Shown in pieces: positions 31,249-39,504 of a stretch of DNA of 39,504 nt. The position numbers and the translations under genes were made by a program. Numbering within the stretch: position 1 is the first letter of the stretch; each line of letters opens with the position of its first letter. The notes beneath the pieces were generated by a model that saw only the letters and a list, made by a program, of their open reading frames with translations, made no database searches and was not told the origin of the DNA. The stretch is from an uncultured Cetobacterium sp. (GTDB lineage: Bacteria > Fusobacteriota > Fusobacteriia > Fusobacteriales > Fusobacteriaceae). The stretch lies in assembly GCF_947072685.1 (NCBI RefSeq), contig NZ_CAMTIK010000021.1, forward strand, positions 1-39,504, given 5' to 3'.

Positions 31249-32301
31249 ATGAAAGGGAAATTAATTCTTGAAAATGGAATGAGTTTTGAAGGGAAAATTT
31301 TTGGTGAGTTGGGAGAAAGTGTAGGAGAACTTGTTTTCAACACAGGGATGACAGGGTATCAAGAACTACTAACAGATCCATCTTATTATGGGCAAATAGT
31401 TGTGATGACTTATCCGATGGTAGGAAACTATGGAGTTAACTTAGAAGATATGGAATCAGACGGAATTAAATTAAAAGGATTTGTAATAAAAGAGGATGCA
31501 AAATTGCCGAATAATTTCAGATGTGAAATGGCTTTGGATGGGTTTTTAAGACAGTATGGAGTAGTAGGATTTAAAGGGGTGGACACAAGACATTTAACTA
31601 AAATAATAAGAGAAGAGGGGGCTATGAAGGCTCTTATAACTTCAAAAGAGTTAACTCAAAAAGAGATAGATGAACATTTTGAAAAATTTACTAACATAGA
31701 TGCTGTAGAGCAGGTTAGTACAAAAGAGATCTATGAAATTCCAGGATCAGGAAAAAGAATTGGAGTAATAGATTTTGGTGTTAAGAAAAACATTTTGAGA
31801 TCATTTGAAAAAAGAGGAATACATCAAATCGTTTTTCCTTGGAATGTGACAGCAGAAGAGTTGCTTTCTCATAATTTGGATGGAGTGTTTTTATCGAATG
31901 GACCAGGAGATCCCGCAGAATTAACAGCAGTTATAAATGAGATCAAAAAACTGGTTGGGAAATTACCTATAGTTGGAATATGTTTAGGTCACCAGCTTTT
32001 AGCTTGGGCTCTTGGTGGAACTACAAAAAAATTAAAGTATGGTCATAGAGGCTGTAACCATCCAGTTAAAGATTTAGAGAAAAATAGAATCTTTATAACA
32101 TCTCAAAATCATGGATATGTTGTTGATCAAGTGCCTGATTCAATGGAAGTTACACATATCAATTTAAATGATAATTCTATTGAAGGGATGAGAAGTGTGG
32201 AACATAGAATACTTTGTGTTCAATATCACCCTGAGGCGTGGCCAGGACCATCAGATTCAGAATATCTGTTTGATGATTTTTTAAAAGTAATAGAGGGATA
32301 A
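31249..32301 (+). CDS. carA: Carbamoyl-phosphate synthase small subunit (glutaminase)
   Basis: CarA hydrolyses glutamine and passes ammonia to CarB for carbamoyl phosphate synthesis, the first step shared by pyrimidine and arginine biosynthesis. The 350-residue product has the CarA-specific N-terminal domain (FNTGMTGYQELLTDPSY) and a class I amidotransferase domain with nucleophile Cys245 in GICLGHQ and His327/Glu329 in QYHPEA. AGGAGGG precedes the ATG. carB follows 43 nt later. Expression is probably controlled by the upstream leader and attenuator. Confidence 0.97.
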   Translation: MKGKLILENGMSFEGKIFGELGESVGELVFNTGMTGYQELLTDPSYYGQIVVMTYPMVGNYGVNLEDMESDGIKLKGFVIKEDAKLPNNFRCEMALDGFLRQYGVVGFKGVDTRHLTKIIREEGAMKALITSKELTQKEIDEHFEKFTNIDAVEQVSTKEIYEIPGSGKRIGVIDFGVKKNILRSFEKRGIHQIVFPWNVTAEELLSHNLDGVFLSNGPGDPAELTAVINEIKKLVGKLPIVGICLGHQLLAWALGGTTKKLKYGHRGCNHPVKDLEKNRIFITSQNHGYVVDQVPDSMEVTHINLNDNSIEGMRSVEHRILCVQYHPEAWPGPSDSEYLFDDFLKVIEG

Positions 32302-32344
32302 TTTTAGAAAATATTTTAAAATAGAACATTGTAGGAGGAGTTAA

Positions 32345-35300
32345 ATGTTAGATAAAACAATAAAAAAAACACTGGTGATAGGATCGGGTCCTATTATAAT
32401 AGGACAGGCAGCAGAATTTGATTATTCGGGAACTCAAGCTTGTGAAACATTGAAAAAAGAGGGAGTTGAGGTTGTTCTTATAAACTCAAATCCTGCTACA
32501 ATAATGACAGATAAGGCAGTTGCGGATAGAATATATATAGAGCCCATAACAGCAGAGTTTGTAGAAAAGGTTATAGCTAAAGAAAGGCCTGACTCAATAC
32601 TTGCAGGTATGGGAGGACAAACAGCTCTAAACATGGCTGTTGAACTCAATGATAAAGGTATCTTAGAAAAATATGGAGTTAGAGTGATTGGAACTTCTGT
32701 AGAATCAATAAAAAGAGGCGAAGATAGAGAGCTATTTAGAGAAGCTATGGACAAAATAGGCGAACCTATAATTGAAAGTAAAATTGTAGAGAGTTTAGAG
32801 GATGGATTTAGAGTAGCTAAAGAGATTGGTTATCCAGTAGTTGTAAGACCCGCTTATACACTTGGAGGAACTGGTGGTGGAATAGCTGATACGCCTCAAG
32901 AGTTAGAGGACATTTTGTTAAAAGGGCTAAAACTTTCAAGAGTTGGACAAGTTTTAATTGAAAAATCAATTTTGGGTTGGAAAGAAGTTGAGTATGAAGT
33001 AATTAGAGATAAGAATGGAAACTGTATAACAGTTTGTAATATGGAGAATATTGATCCGGTTGGAATTCATACTGGAGATTCAATAGTTGTTGCACCATCG
33101 CAAACACTTTCAGATAGAGAGTATCAGATGTTAAGAACATCATCTTTAAAAATAATAAACGAGATAGGTGTAGTTGGAGGATGTAACGTACAGTTTGCTC
33201 TTCATCCAAAATCATTTGAGTATGCAATTATAGAGATCAATCCAAGAGTATCAAGATCATCTGCACTAGCTTCAAAAGCTACAGGGTATCCTATAGCGAG
33301 AGTTGCTACAAGATTATCTTTAGGTTATACATTAGATGAAGTTGTAAACGAAGTTACTGGAAAAACATTTGCATGCTTTGAACCAGCATTAGACTATATA
33401 GTTGTAAAAATTCCAAAGTGGCCATTTGATAAGTTTAAAAAAGCTAACAAGAGATTAGGGACAAAGATGATGGCAACTGGTGAAGTTATGGCAATTGGGA
33501 ATAACTTTGAAGCTGCATTTTTAAAAGGATTGAGATCGCTTGAAATCGGAACTTATAATTTGGAACATCCAGCAGTAAAGAAGATGACTATGCAAGAGTT
33601 GAAAGAGATTGTTGTAAGACCTGATGACGAGAGAATATTTGTAGTAGCTGAGATGCTAAGAAGAGGTTATGTAAAAGAAAGATTGCAGAAACTAACAGGG
33701 ATAGATAAGTTTTTTATGGAGAAGTTAGAGTGGTTAGTTAAACAAGAGGAGCTTATGAAAAAAATGGAACTTAAAGATTTGAATGAAAAGTTCCTAAAAA
33801 ATGTTAAGAAAAAAGGGTTTGCAGATAAAGGTATATCTCAACTTATGAACGTAAGTGAAAAAGATATTGCAAGAAAAAGAAAAGAGTATGGAATAAAACC
33901 AGTTTACAAAATGGTTGATACTTGTGCAGGAGAGTTTGCAGCGGATTCATCATATTTTTATTCAACATATGATCAATTTGATGAGGTAGAAGTAACTAAT
34001 AATAGAAAGGTAATAGTTATAGGGTCAGGACCTATTAGAATAGGACAAGGAATTGAATTTGATTATTGTACTGTTCACTCAATAAAAACTTTGAGAAAAA
34101 TGGGAATTGAAAGTATAATTATCAACAACAATCCTGAAACTGTTTCTACAGATTTTTCAACTGCAGATAGATTATATTTTGAGCCTCTTGTAACGGAAGA
34201 TGTGATGAATATAATAGAAAAAGAGAATCCAGAAGGAGTTATTATACAGTTTGGAGGACAAACTGCTATAAAGTTAGCTAATGACTTGAGAGATAGAGGA
34301 ATAACAATTTTAGGAACTTCAGCAGAGATGGTTGATGCGGCAGAAGATAGAGAAAAATTTGAAGATATTATGGAGAAATTAGATATAAAAAGACCTAAAG
34401 GAAAAGCGGTTTGGGATAGTGAAACAGGAAAGAAAATTGCTGCTGAGGTTCAATATCCAGTGCTTGTAAGACCTTCTTATGTTTTAGGAGGACAGGGTAT
34501 GGAGATTTGTCACGACGAATTCAACCTTGTTAACTATTTAAATGCCTCTTTTGATAGAGATCCGGAAAATCCAGTTTTAATTGATAAATATTTAAATGGA
34601 ATTGAGGTAGAAGTAGATGCAATCTGTGATGGAGAAGAGATATTGATACCTGGAGTTATGGAACATTTAGAAAGAGCGGGAGTTCATTCAGGAGATTCGA
34701 TAACAATCTATCCACCTCAAAATTTATATAAAGGAACTGAGGAAAAAATAAAAGAAATAACTAGAAAAATAGCAAAAGAATTAAAAATAAAAGGGATGAT
34801 GAATATCCAGTTTATAGCTTATGAAAATGAGTTATATGTAATTGAAGTGAATCCAAGATCATCAAGAACAGTTCCATATATTGCTAAAATTTCAGGAGTC
34901 CCTGTAATCGATATAGCTACTAAAGTAATTATGGGTCAAAAATTAAAGGATTTAGGGTTTGGAACAGGAATATATAAAAGACCGTCTGTAGTTGCTGTAA
35001 AAGTACCAGTGTTCTCAACGGAAAAATTGTCAGGAGTAGAAGTTTCATTAGGACCTGAAATGAAATCTACGGGAGAAGTTTTAGGAGTGGGAAATACAGC
35101 TGATGAAGCGATATATAAAGGTCTTTTAGGTGGTGGAAGAGTACAGAATATAAGAGATAAAAAAGTACTTTTAACTATAAGAGATAAAGATAAAGATGAG
35201 TTTTTACCAGTTGCTAAATCTTTAAAAAATTTAGGATGTCATTTGTTTGCGACAGAAGGGACCCAAAAATATCTTGAAGAGCATGGAATAGAAGCAACAT

Positions 35301-35551
35301 CGGTAAGAAAAATTAACGAAGCAAGTCCTAACATATTGGATCTATTGAAAAATAGAGAGGTTGACTTATTGGTAAACACACCGACTAAGGCAAATGATGC
35401 TCAAAGAGATGGTTTTAAAATAAGAAGAACTGCAATAGAGTATGGAGTAGAAGTTTTAACTTCAATTGACACTTTAAATGCGGTAATAAGAATACAAGAA
35501 AAAAATGTAGATAAGATGAATTTAGATGTATTTGATATTTCAGAAATCTAA
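32345..35551 (+). CDS. carB: Carbamoyl-phosphate synthase large subunit
   Basis: CarB makes carbamoyl phosphate from bicarbonate, ammonia and two ATP. The 1068-residue length is standard. It contains two homologous ATP-grasp halves: [20 protein letters not shown] near residue 14 and [19 protein letters not shown] near 560, each followed by an EINPR/EVNPR metal site. A C-terminal MGS-like allosteric domain follows (from about 930), with [10 protein letters not shown] and [16 protein letters not shown] precedes the ATG. I see no hairpin terminator right after its stop; the riboswitch promoter begins within 10 nt. Confidence 0.97.
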   Translation: MLDKTIKKTLVIGSGPIIIGQAAEFDYSGTQACETLKKEGVEVVLINSNPATIMTDKAVADRIYIEPITAEFVEKVIAKERPDSILAGMGGQTALNMAVELNDKGILEKYGVRVIGTSVESIKRGEDRELFREAMDKIGEPIIESKIVESLEDGFRVAKEIGYPVVVRPAYTLGGTGGGIADTPQELEDILLKGLKLSRVGQVLIEKSILGWKEVEYEVIRDKNGNCITVCNMENIDPVGIHTGDSIVVAPSQTLSDREYQMLRTSSLKIINEIGVVGGCNVQFALHPKSFEYAIIEINPRVSRSSALASKATGYPIARVATRLSLGYTLDEVVNEVTGKTFACFEPALDYIVVKIPKWPFDKFKKANKRLGTKMMATGEVMAIGNNFEAAFLKGLRSLEIGTYNLEHPAVKKMTMQELKEIVVRPDDERIFVVAEMLRRGYVKERLQKLTGIDKFFMEKLEWLVKQEELMKKMELKDLNEKFLKNVKKKGFADKGISQLMNVSEKDIARKRKEYGIKPVYKMVDTCAGEFAADSSYFYSTYDQFDEVEVTNNRKVIVIGSGPIRIGQGIEFDYCTVHSIKTLRKMGIESIIINNNPETVSTDFSTADRLYFEPLVTEDVMNIIEKENPEGVIIQFGGQTAIKLANDLRDRGITILGTSAEMVDAAEDREKFEDIMEKLDIKRPKGKAVWDSETGKKIAAEVQYPVLVRPSYVLGGQGMEICHDEFNLVNYLNASFDRDPENPVLIDKYLNGIEVEVDAICDGEEILIPGVMEHLERAGVHSGDSITIYPPQNLYKGTEEKIKEITRKIAKELKIKGMMNIQFIAYENELYVIEVNPRSSRTVPYIAKISGVPVIDIATKVIMGQKLKDLGFGTGIYKRPSVVAVKVPVFSTEKLSGVEVSLGPEMKSTGEVLGVGNTADEAIYKGLLGGGRVQNIRDKKVLLTIRDKDKDEFLPVAKSLKNLGCHLFATEGTQKYLEEHGIEATSVRKINEASPNILDLLKNREVDLLVNTPTKANDAQRDGFKIRRTAIEYGVEVLTSIDTLNAVIRIQEKNVDKMNLDVFDISEI

Positions 35552-35558
35552 AAAAAAA

Positions 35559-35587
35559 TTGACAAAATAAAAAAAAGGGTATACACT
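35559..35587 (+). promoter_or_regulatory. Promoter of the cation-ATPase riboswitch leader
   Basis: TTGACA (35559-35564) is followed by TATACA at 15 nt or TACACT at 17 nt (within 35580-35587). It precedes the riboswitch by about 30 nt and begins just after the carB stop codon. Confidence 0.7.
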
Positions 35588-35615
35588 TTAGAAAAAAAGA
35601 ATACTTATCAGTAAT

Positions 35616-35707
35616 GCTGAGAGGGAGTAGTTATTAAGTATAGTGTCAACATCTCGATTCGAAAGAATCTGGTGCTATACGCCTGTGAGGGTGACAAGAC
35701 TTTTAGC
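35616..35707 (+). ncRNA. yybP-ykoY (manganese) riboswitch aptamer
   Basis: P1 forms between GCTGAGAG (35616-35623) and CTTTTAGC (35700-35707). The conserved GGGAGTAG follows the 5' strand of P1. An inner stem GTATAG/CTATAC (35638-35643 with 35675-35680) encloses GTGTCAAC, a GATTC-GAAA-GAATC hairpin and CTGGTG. The 3' side has GACAAGAC. These conserved blocks and the P-type ATPase gene downstream match the yybP-ykoY class, which senses Mn2+. The 3' strand of P1 is shared with the terminator that follows, so Mn2+ binding should favour read-through (ON switch). Confidence 0.85.
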
Positions 35708-35741
35708 GTGGGTTTTCACCTACGCTAAAAGTCTTTTTTTT
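35697..35741 (+). terminator. Riboswitch-controlled terminator before the cation ATPase
   Basis: AGACTTTTAGCGT pairs with ACGCTAAAAGTCT (apical part GGGTTTTCACCT), followed by a run of T. The 5' arm includes CTTTTAGC, the 3' strand of the riboswitch P1, so the two structures are mutually exclusive. Confidence 0.92.
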
Positions 35742-35769
35742 ATTTTTTATTAAAAGATATGGAGGAAAG

Positions 35770-38376
35770 ATGAAGGATTTTTATTCTAAAAGCAAAGAGA
35801 GTTTGATGAATTATTTTAGCACGTCATCTGATGGGCTAAAAAGCGAAGAATTGGAAATTTTAAAGGAGAAATATGGAGAAAATCAACTGAATAGTAAGGA
35901 GAAAAAAACAGCCTTCAAAGTTTTTTTAGAACAGTTTAAAGATTTCTTAGTAGTTATACTTTTGATAGCGGCCGCAATCTCTTTTATCTCGGGAAATAAA
36001 GAGAGTACTATAGTAATTTTAGCTGTAATAACAATGAACGCTGTACTAGGAACAATTCAACATGTAAAGGCGGAAGAATCTCTTGAAAGTCTAAAGAAGA
36101 TGTCTTCTCCTAGAGCACGAGTAATAAGAGATGGAAGAAAGCAAGAAATCAATTCTTCCGAGCTTTTACCAGGGGATATCGTTTTGGTTGAAGCTGGGGA
36201 TGTTGTTCCAAGTGATGCAAGAGTTATAGAATCATACTCTCTTATGGTAAATGAGAGCTCTTTAACTGGAGAATCGGAGAGTGTTGAAAAGGTAGCTAGT
36301 ATTTTAGATGATGAAAAGTTGACTGTAGGGGATCAAAAAAATATGGTTTTTTCCGGAAGTTTAGTAACCTACGGAAGAGGACAACTTCTAGTAACAGCTA
36401 TAGGAATGGAAACAGAGCTTGGTAAAATAGCATCACTTCTAGATAATACAGAGGAGAGTGCTACTCCGCTTCAAAAATCATTAGAAAAATTTGGGAAAAA
36501 ATTATCGGTAGCAATTATACTGTTATGTATAGTGGTGTTTTTCATGAGTGTGGCTAGAGGAGAGAATACACTTGACTCACTTATGTTTGCAGTAGCACTA
36601 GCTGTGGCTGCTATTCCGGAAGCATTGGGGTCAATAGTGACAATAGTTTTAGCTATAGGGACACAAAAGATGGCAAAAGAGAATGCAATCATAAAAAAAC
36701 TCCACTCTGTTGAATCGTTGGGATGTGTGTCTGTGATTTGTTCCGATAAAACAGGGACATTGACTCAAAATAAAATGACAGTAAAAAAGATTTATGTAGA
36801 TGGAAAAATAGTAGAATCTGAAAAGATATCATTAGACAATACTTTAGAAAAAGAGCTATTAAGAAGTGCACTTCTTTGTAGTGATGCTGTAAGCCATGAG
36901 GGAGAGGAAATTGGAGATCCAACAGAGGTAGCTTTAGTAAATGTAGGGCATATGCATAATCTGAAAGAGGTCAATATAAGAAAGGAATACCCGAGAATAG
37001 AGGAGTTACCTTTTGATTCGGAAAGAAAATTGATGAGTACTACTCATGAGATAGATGGGAAATATTATCTTATAACTAAAGGGGCTCCAGATGTAGTTAT
37101 CGATAGAGCTAAATACATAATTAAAGAGAATGGTGATTATAAGGAGATTGGATTAGGAGAGATAGAAGAGATAAAGAACGCAAATATAAAATTATCAGAA
37201 AGTGGTCTTAGGGTGTTAGCTTTTGCTATAAAAGAGATAGACAGAAAGCAAGAGATAAATTTTGATTTAGAAAAAGAGTTTGCTATAGTTGGGTTGATAA
37301 GTATGATTGATCCGCCGAGAGAGGAATCAAAAAAAGCCGTTGAAGATTGTATAAAAGCTGGAATAAAACCAGTTATGATAACAGGTGATTATAAAGTTAC
37401 AGCAAAGGCTATAGCTAAGGAGATTGGGATATATAAGGAGGGAGATGAAACTTTAAATGGTGTTGAAATTGAAGTTATGTCAGATGAGGAATTGATAAAA
37501 CATGTTCCGAATATCTCAGTATATGCAAGGGTTTCTCCAGAACATAAAATTAGAATAATATCAGCTTGGCAAAAATTGGGGAAAATATGTGCTATGACAG
37601 GGGATGGAGTAAATGATGCTCCAGCTCTTAAAAAAGCTGATGTTGGAATAGCGATGGGAATAACAGGAACAGAAGTATCTAAGGAAGCTGCTTCTATGAT
37701 ACTTACAGACGATAATTTTTCAACAATAATAAAATCTGTAGTAACAGGTAGGAATTTATATGCAAATATAAAGAATTCTATTAGATTTTTATTGTCAGGA
37801 AATACAGCAGGGATACTGGCTGTATTTTATGCATCTCTAATGGGGTTGCCAGTAATATTTGCACCAGTTCATTTGTTATTTATAAATTTATTGACTGATA
37901 GCTTACCTGCAATAGCGATTGGAATGGAACCTTCACATGGAGATGTATTGAATGATAAACCTAGAGAAGCAAATGCTCCTTTGTTAGATAAAAAATTATC
38001 TAGCAGAATTTTGATGGAGGGATTACTGATAGCGATAGCAACAATGGTAGCATTTTACTTAGGTTATAGCAAAGGAAATGCAGCATTAGGAAGCACAATG
38101 GCATTTTCAACACTATGTTTAGGAAGACTTTTCCATGGGTTTAGTTGTAGAGGAAATGGATCAATATTTAAATTAGGAATAACTAGTAATATGTTTAGTA
38201 TCTACGCTTTTTTATTAGGAGCAACACTGTTGTATATAGTCTTATTGATTCCAGCATTTCATGAAATGTTTGCGATTTCAGATTTGACAATTAAAAACTT
38301 TTTGGAAATCAATGTATTAGCGTTTATACCAACATTAATAATACAACTTTTGAAATATATAAAATATGATAGATAA
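35770..38376 (+). CDS. P-type cation-transporting ATPase (P2 type), predicted Mn2+/Ca2+ exporter
   Basis: The 868-residue pump has an N-terminal cation-ATPase domain, the actuator motif TGES (166-169) and the phosphorylation site CSDKTGTLTQ with Asp326. The hinge motif TGDGVNDAPALKKADVGIAMG and ten membrane segments follow. The M4 motif is PEALG (283-287) rather than the PEGLP of SERCA-type pumps. M5 has GNTAG where SERCA has a Ca2+ site I glutamate, and M6 has NLLTDSLPA. These features and the upstream Mn2+ riboswitch suggest Mn2+ (perhaps also Ca2+) export from the cytoplasm. The ATG follows a GGAGG site. Confidence 0.9.
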   Translation: MKDFYSKSKESLMNYFSTSSDGLKSEELEILKEKYGENQLNSKEKKTAFKVFLEQFKDFLVVILLIAAAISFISGNKESTIVILAVITMNAVLGTIQHVKAEESLESLKKMSSPRARVIRDGRKQEINSSELLPGDIVLVEAGDVVPSDARVIESYSLMVNESSLTGESESVEKVASILDDEKLTVGDQKNMVFSGSLVTYGRGQLLVTAIGMETELGKIASLLDNTEESATPLQKSLEKFGKKLSVAIILLCIVVFFMSVARGENTLDSLMFAVALAVAAIPEALGSIVTIVLAIGTQKMAKENAIIKKLHSVESLGCVSVICSDKTGTLTQNKMTVKKIYVDGKIVESEKISLDNTLEKELLRSALLCSDAVSHEGEEIGDPTEVALVNVGHMHNLKEVNIRKEYPRIEELPFDSERKLMSTTHEIDGKYYLITKGAPDVVIDRAKYIIKENGDYKEIGLGEIEEIKNANIKLSESGLRVLAFAIKEIDRKQEINFDLEKEFAIVGLISMIDPPREESKKAVEDCIKAGIKPVMITGDYKVTAKAIAKEIGIYKEGDETLNGVEIEVMSDEELIKHVPNISVYARVSPEHKIRIISAWQKLGKICAMTGDGVNDAPALKKADVGIAMGITGTEVSKEAASMILTDDNFSTIIKSVVTGRNLYANIKNSIRFLLSGNTAGILAVFYASLMGLPVIFAPVHLLFINLLTDSLPAIAIGMEPSHGDVLNDKPREANAPLLDKKLSSRILMEGLLIAIATMVAFYLGYSKGNAALGSTMAFSTLCLGRLFHGFSCRGNGSIFKLGITSNMFSIYAFLLGATLLYIVLLIPAFHEMFAISDLTIKNFLEINVLAFIPTLIIQLLKYIKYDR

Positions 38377-38427
38377 TAAAATGCTTTGATTTAGAGACAA
38401 ACCGTTTGATAATACCTCGCTATAATG

Positions 38428-38456
38428 TTGTTTTTTATAGTGTAAAGTGCTAAAAT
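38428..38456 (+). promoter_or_regulatory. Candidate promoter of the lipoprotein amidotransferase gene
   Basis: TTGTTT (38428-38433) and TAAAAT (38451-38456) are spaced by 17 nt. A perfect TATAAT at 38421-38426, with only a weak -35, is an alternative. The choice between them is uncertain. Confidence 0.35.
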
Positions 38457-38489
38457 AATATATATAACACTTGTTATGTATATTTTTTT
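38457..38489 (+). terminator. Possible terminator after the cation ATPase
   Basis: An almost all-AT stem of about 12 bp (38457-38468 with 38473-38484, one G-T pair) with an ACTT loop is followed by T. It may end the ATPase transcript 80 nt after its stop. Its AT-only stem is weak, and it overlaps the candidate start region of the next gene. Confidence 0.35.
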
Positions 38490-38508
38490 AGATTTGGGGA
38501 GGAATTAA

Positions 38509-39318
38509 ATGAAAAAAATTCGATTAACATTGTTTTTTTTACTTATTATTGTTTTGTTTGTTTTAGGTGGGTGTAAAAGTTCTGCTACAAAAGATGATTC
38601 ACCAGTTAAAATTGGAATTTCATGGGAAAGAGAATTTCCTAAAAATGAAGTACCAGAAGATGTTCAAGTATATATAGATTCTATAAAAAGAGCGCATGCT
38701 ATTCCGGTATTGCTACCACGAATTACGAATGAACAAGAAGCATTAAATGCTTTAAAAACGGTTGATGCGCTTGTTTTAACTGGTGGAGAAGATATCGATC
38801 CAGTTTACTATTCTGAAAAACCACATAAAAACTTAGAAGAGTTAAAAAATGATCGTGATATTTCTGATTATTGGTTATTGAAAGTTGGTTTAAAAGAAGA
38901 TTATCCAATTTTAGGAACTTGTCGTGGAATGCAATTCTTAAATATAGTTCTTGGAGGCACACTGTATCAAGATTTACCAACTGAGTATATTTCTAATATT
39001 TCTCATAGAGACCCTAAAAAAGTTGATTTTGCCCGACATATTATAAAGGTAACGGATACTAACTCGAATTTGTTCTCAATGTTAAATGTTAACAAAATAA
39101 CTGTTAATTCTTGGCATCATCAAGCTGTTGAAAGACTTGGAAAAGGATTGAAAGTTGTTGCCCTTTCTCCAGATGGTATTATTGAAGCTGTTGAACTTGA
39201 GAGTGCTTCGTTTGTTGTAGGTGTTCAATTTCATCCAGAGTGGCATGTTGTTGAAAATGAAAATGAATTTTTACCAATTTTCTTAGGACTAAAAGAAGCA
39301 GGACTAAAGAATAGATAA
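38509..39318 (+). CDS. Lipoprotein with a class I glutamine amidotransferase (peptidase C26, PuuD-like) domain
   Basis: The domain family includes gamma-glutamyl-GABA hydrolase (PuuD) and gamma-glutamyl hydrolases. In the 269-residue product the triad is present: nucleophile Cys138 in LGTCRGMQ, with His242 and Glu244 in FHPEWH. ALVLTGGEDIDPVYY is the family's N-terminal motif. Unusually, the protein starts with a lipoprotein signal (lipobox VLGGC, Cys22), so the enzyme should act outside the cytoplasm on gamma-glutamyl compounds. Five of its ten Arg codons are CGA/CGT, while the neighbours use AGA almost throughout, which suggests a different origin. GGGGAGG precedes the ATG. The substrate is unknown. 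Confidence 0.83.
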   Translation: MKKIRLTLFFLLIIVLFVLGGCKSSATKDDSPVKIGISWEREFPKNEVPEDVQVYIDSIKRAHAIPVLLPRITNEQEALNALKTVDALVLTGGEDIDPVYYSEKPHKNLEELKNDRDISDYWLLKVGLKEDYPILGTCRGMQFLNIVLGGTLYQDLPTEYISNISHRDPKKVDFARHIIKVTDTNSNLFSMLNVNKITVNSWHHQAVERLGKGLKVVALSPDGIIEAVELESASFVVGVQFHPEWHVVENENEFLPIFLGLKEAGLKNR

Positions 39319-39331
39319 AAAATAGCTAAAT

Positions 39332-39381
39332 AATTAGGAGGTTTCTATGCCGTTAGGTTTGGAAGTCTCCTTATTTTTTTA
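39332..39381 (+). terminator. Intrinsic terminator after the lipoprotein amidotransferase
   Basis: A stem of about 15 bp, with one mismatch and a few G-T pairs, forms between the region around AATTAGGAGGTTTC and GGAAGTCTCCTTATT. It is followed by a T-rich tail (TTTTTTT). It lies just after the amidotransferase stop. The AGGAGG and ATG inside the stem look like a gene start, but no open frame of useful length follows. Confidence 0.75.
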
Positions 39382-39411
39382 TTGTTGTTGTATGTCCTGT
39401 AATTCTACTTC

Positions 39412-39440
39412 AAAAAAAAAAACACTCTTATGAGTGTTTT
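39412..39440 (-). terminator. Intrinsic terminator of the minus-strand tRNA gene
   Basis: AAAACACTC and GAGTGTTTT pair around a TTAT loop. On the minus strand the stem runs into a tract of about ten T. It lies just past the 3' end of the partial tRNA-Met. Confidence 0.85.
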
Positions 39441-39452
39441 GTATTTTTAAAA

Positions 39453-39504
39453 TGGTGCCTAGAAAAGGATTCGAACCTTCGACCGCTCGGGTATGAACCG
39501 AGTG
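39453..39504 (-). tRNA. tRNA-Met (CAT), elongator type, 5' part cut off by the window edge
   Basis: On the minus strand, the anticodon stem CTCGG/CCGAG encloses loop TTCATAC, giving anticodon CAT. The T-arm (AAAGG-like pairing around TTCGAAT), the acceptor 3' strand and an encoded CCA follow. The anticodon stem lacks the three consecutive G-C pairs of initiator tRNA, so this is elongator Met. A tRNA-Ile whose C34 is modified to lysidine cannot be fully excluded. Confidence 0.88.

Noticed and set aside
39341-39400. Small gene starting at the ATG after AGGAGG downstream of the amidotransferase
   Set aside because: The ribosome-binding-like sequence lies in the terminator stem, and the frame is too short to support a gene.
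39453-39504. Initiator tRNA-fMet
   Set aside because: The anticodon stem CTCGG/CCGAG lacks the three consecutive G-C pairs that mark initiator tRNA.

Overview
The window is AT-rich chromosomal DNA from a diderm, low-GC bacterium, most likely a member of the Fusobacteriota (Fusobacterium/Cetobacterium-like). This placement is an inference from gene content and codon style. A lipid A acyltransferase points to an LPS-bearing outer membrane, while SepF, HPr kinase, a GrdX-like protein and GatCAB are typical of Firmicutes-like gene sets. Arginine is almost always AGA. No phage, transposon, CRISPR array or plasmid function was found; the region is mainly housekeeping DNA.

Layout. 1-489: six tRNA genes (Lys, Glu, Val, Asp, Thr, Leu) ending in a terminator. 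558-10169 (+): membrane protein, maf, mreB, an exported glucoamylase-like protein of unknown function, scpB, rluB, gatC-gatA-gatB, then an SH3/L,D-transpeptidase and a terminator. 10203-17522 (+): lpxL-type acyltransferase, mtnN, folC, a small membrane protein, a double-length hprK, yitT-type membrane protein, nrnA, sepF and a terminator. 17567-20720 (-): a solitary 5S rRNA with its own promoter, clpB and a Cys-rich protein. 20803-25312 (-): nucleoside-type ABC transporter nupO-nupP-nupQ and a yqhQ-type membrane protein. 25318-30422 (-): rapZ, uvrC, a lipoprotein and a SpoIIE-type phosphatase. 30484-30973 (-): a GrdX-like gene. 30993-35551 (+): carA-carB behind a leader peptide and an attenuator. 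35559-38376 (+): a P-type cation ATPase behind a yybP-ykoY (Mn2+) riboswitch. 38509-39318 (+): a lipoprotein-type glutamine amidotransferase. 39453-39504 (-): a partial tRNA-Met.

The most interesting items are the following. (1) The carAB leader has a strong promoter, a Shine-Dalgarno-led 49-codon ORF full of U-tracts, and an intrinsic terminator whose 5' arm contains the ORF's stop codon; this is the architecture of UTP-sensitive pyrBI-type attenuation. (2) A 642-residue HPr kinase is built from two complete HPrK copies. The first has lost the P-loop but keeps the C-terminal signature loop; the second keeps the P-loop but has a degenerate signature loop. (3) A terminator-like hairpin lies inside the first 30 codons of the gene after mreB. 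(4) The 5S gene stands alone with a consensus promoter. (5) SepF lacks the usual membrane-targeting N-terminus.

All functional statements come from reading motifs and layout by eye; no database search was run.
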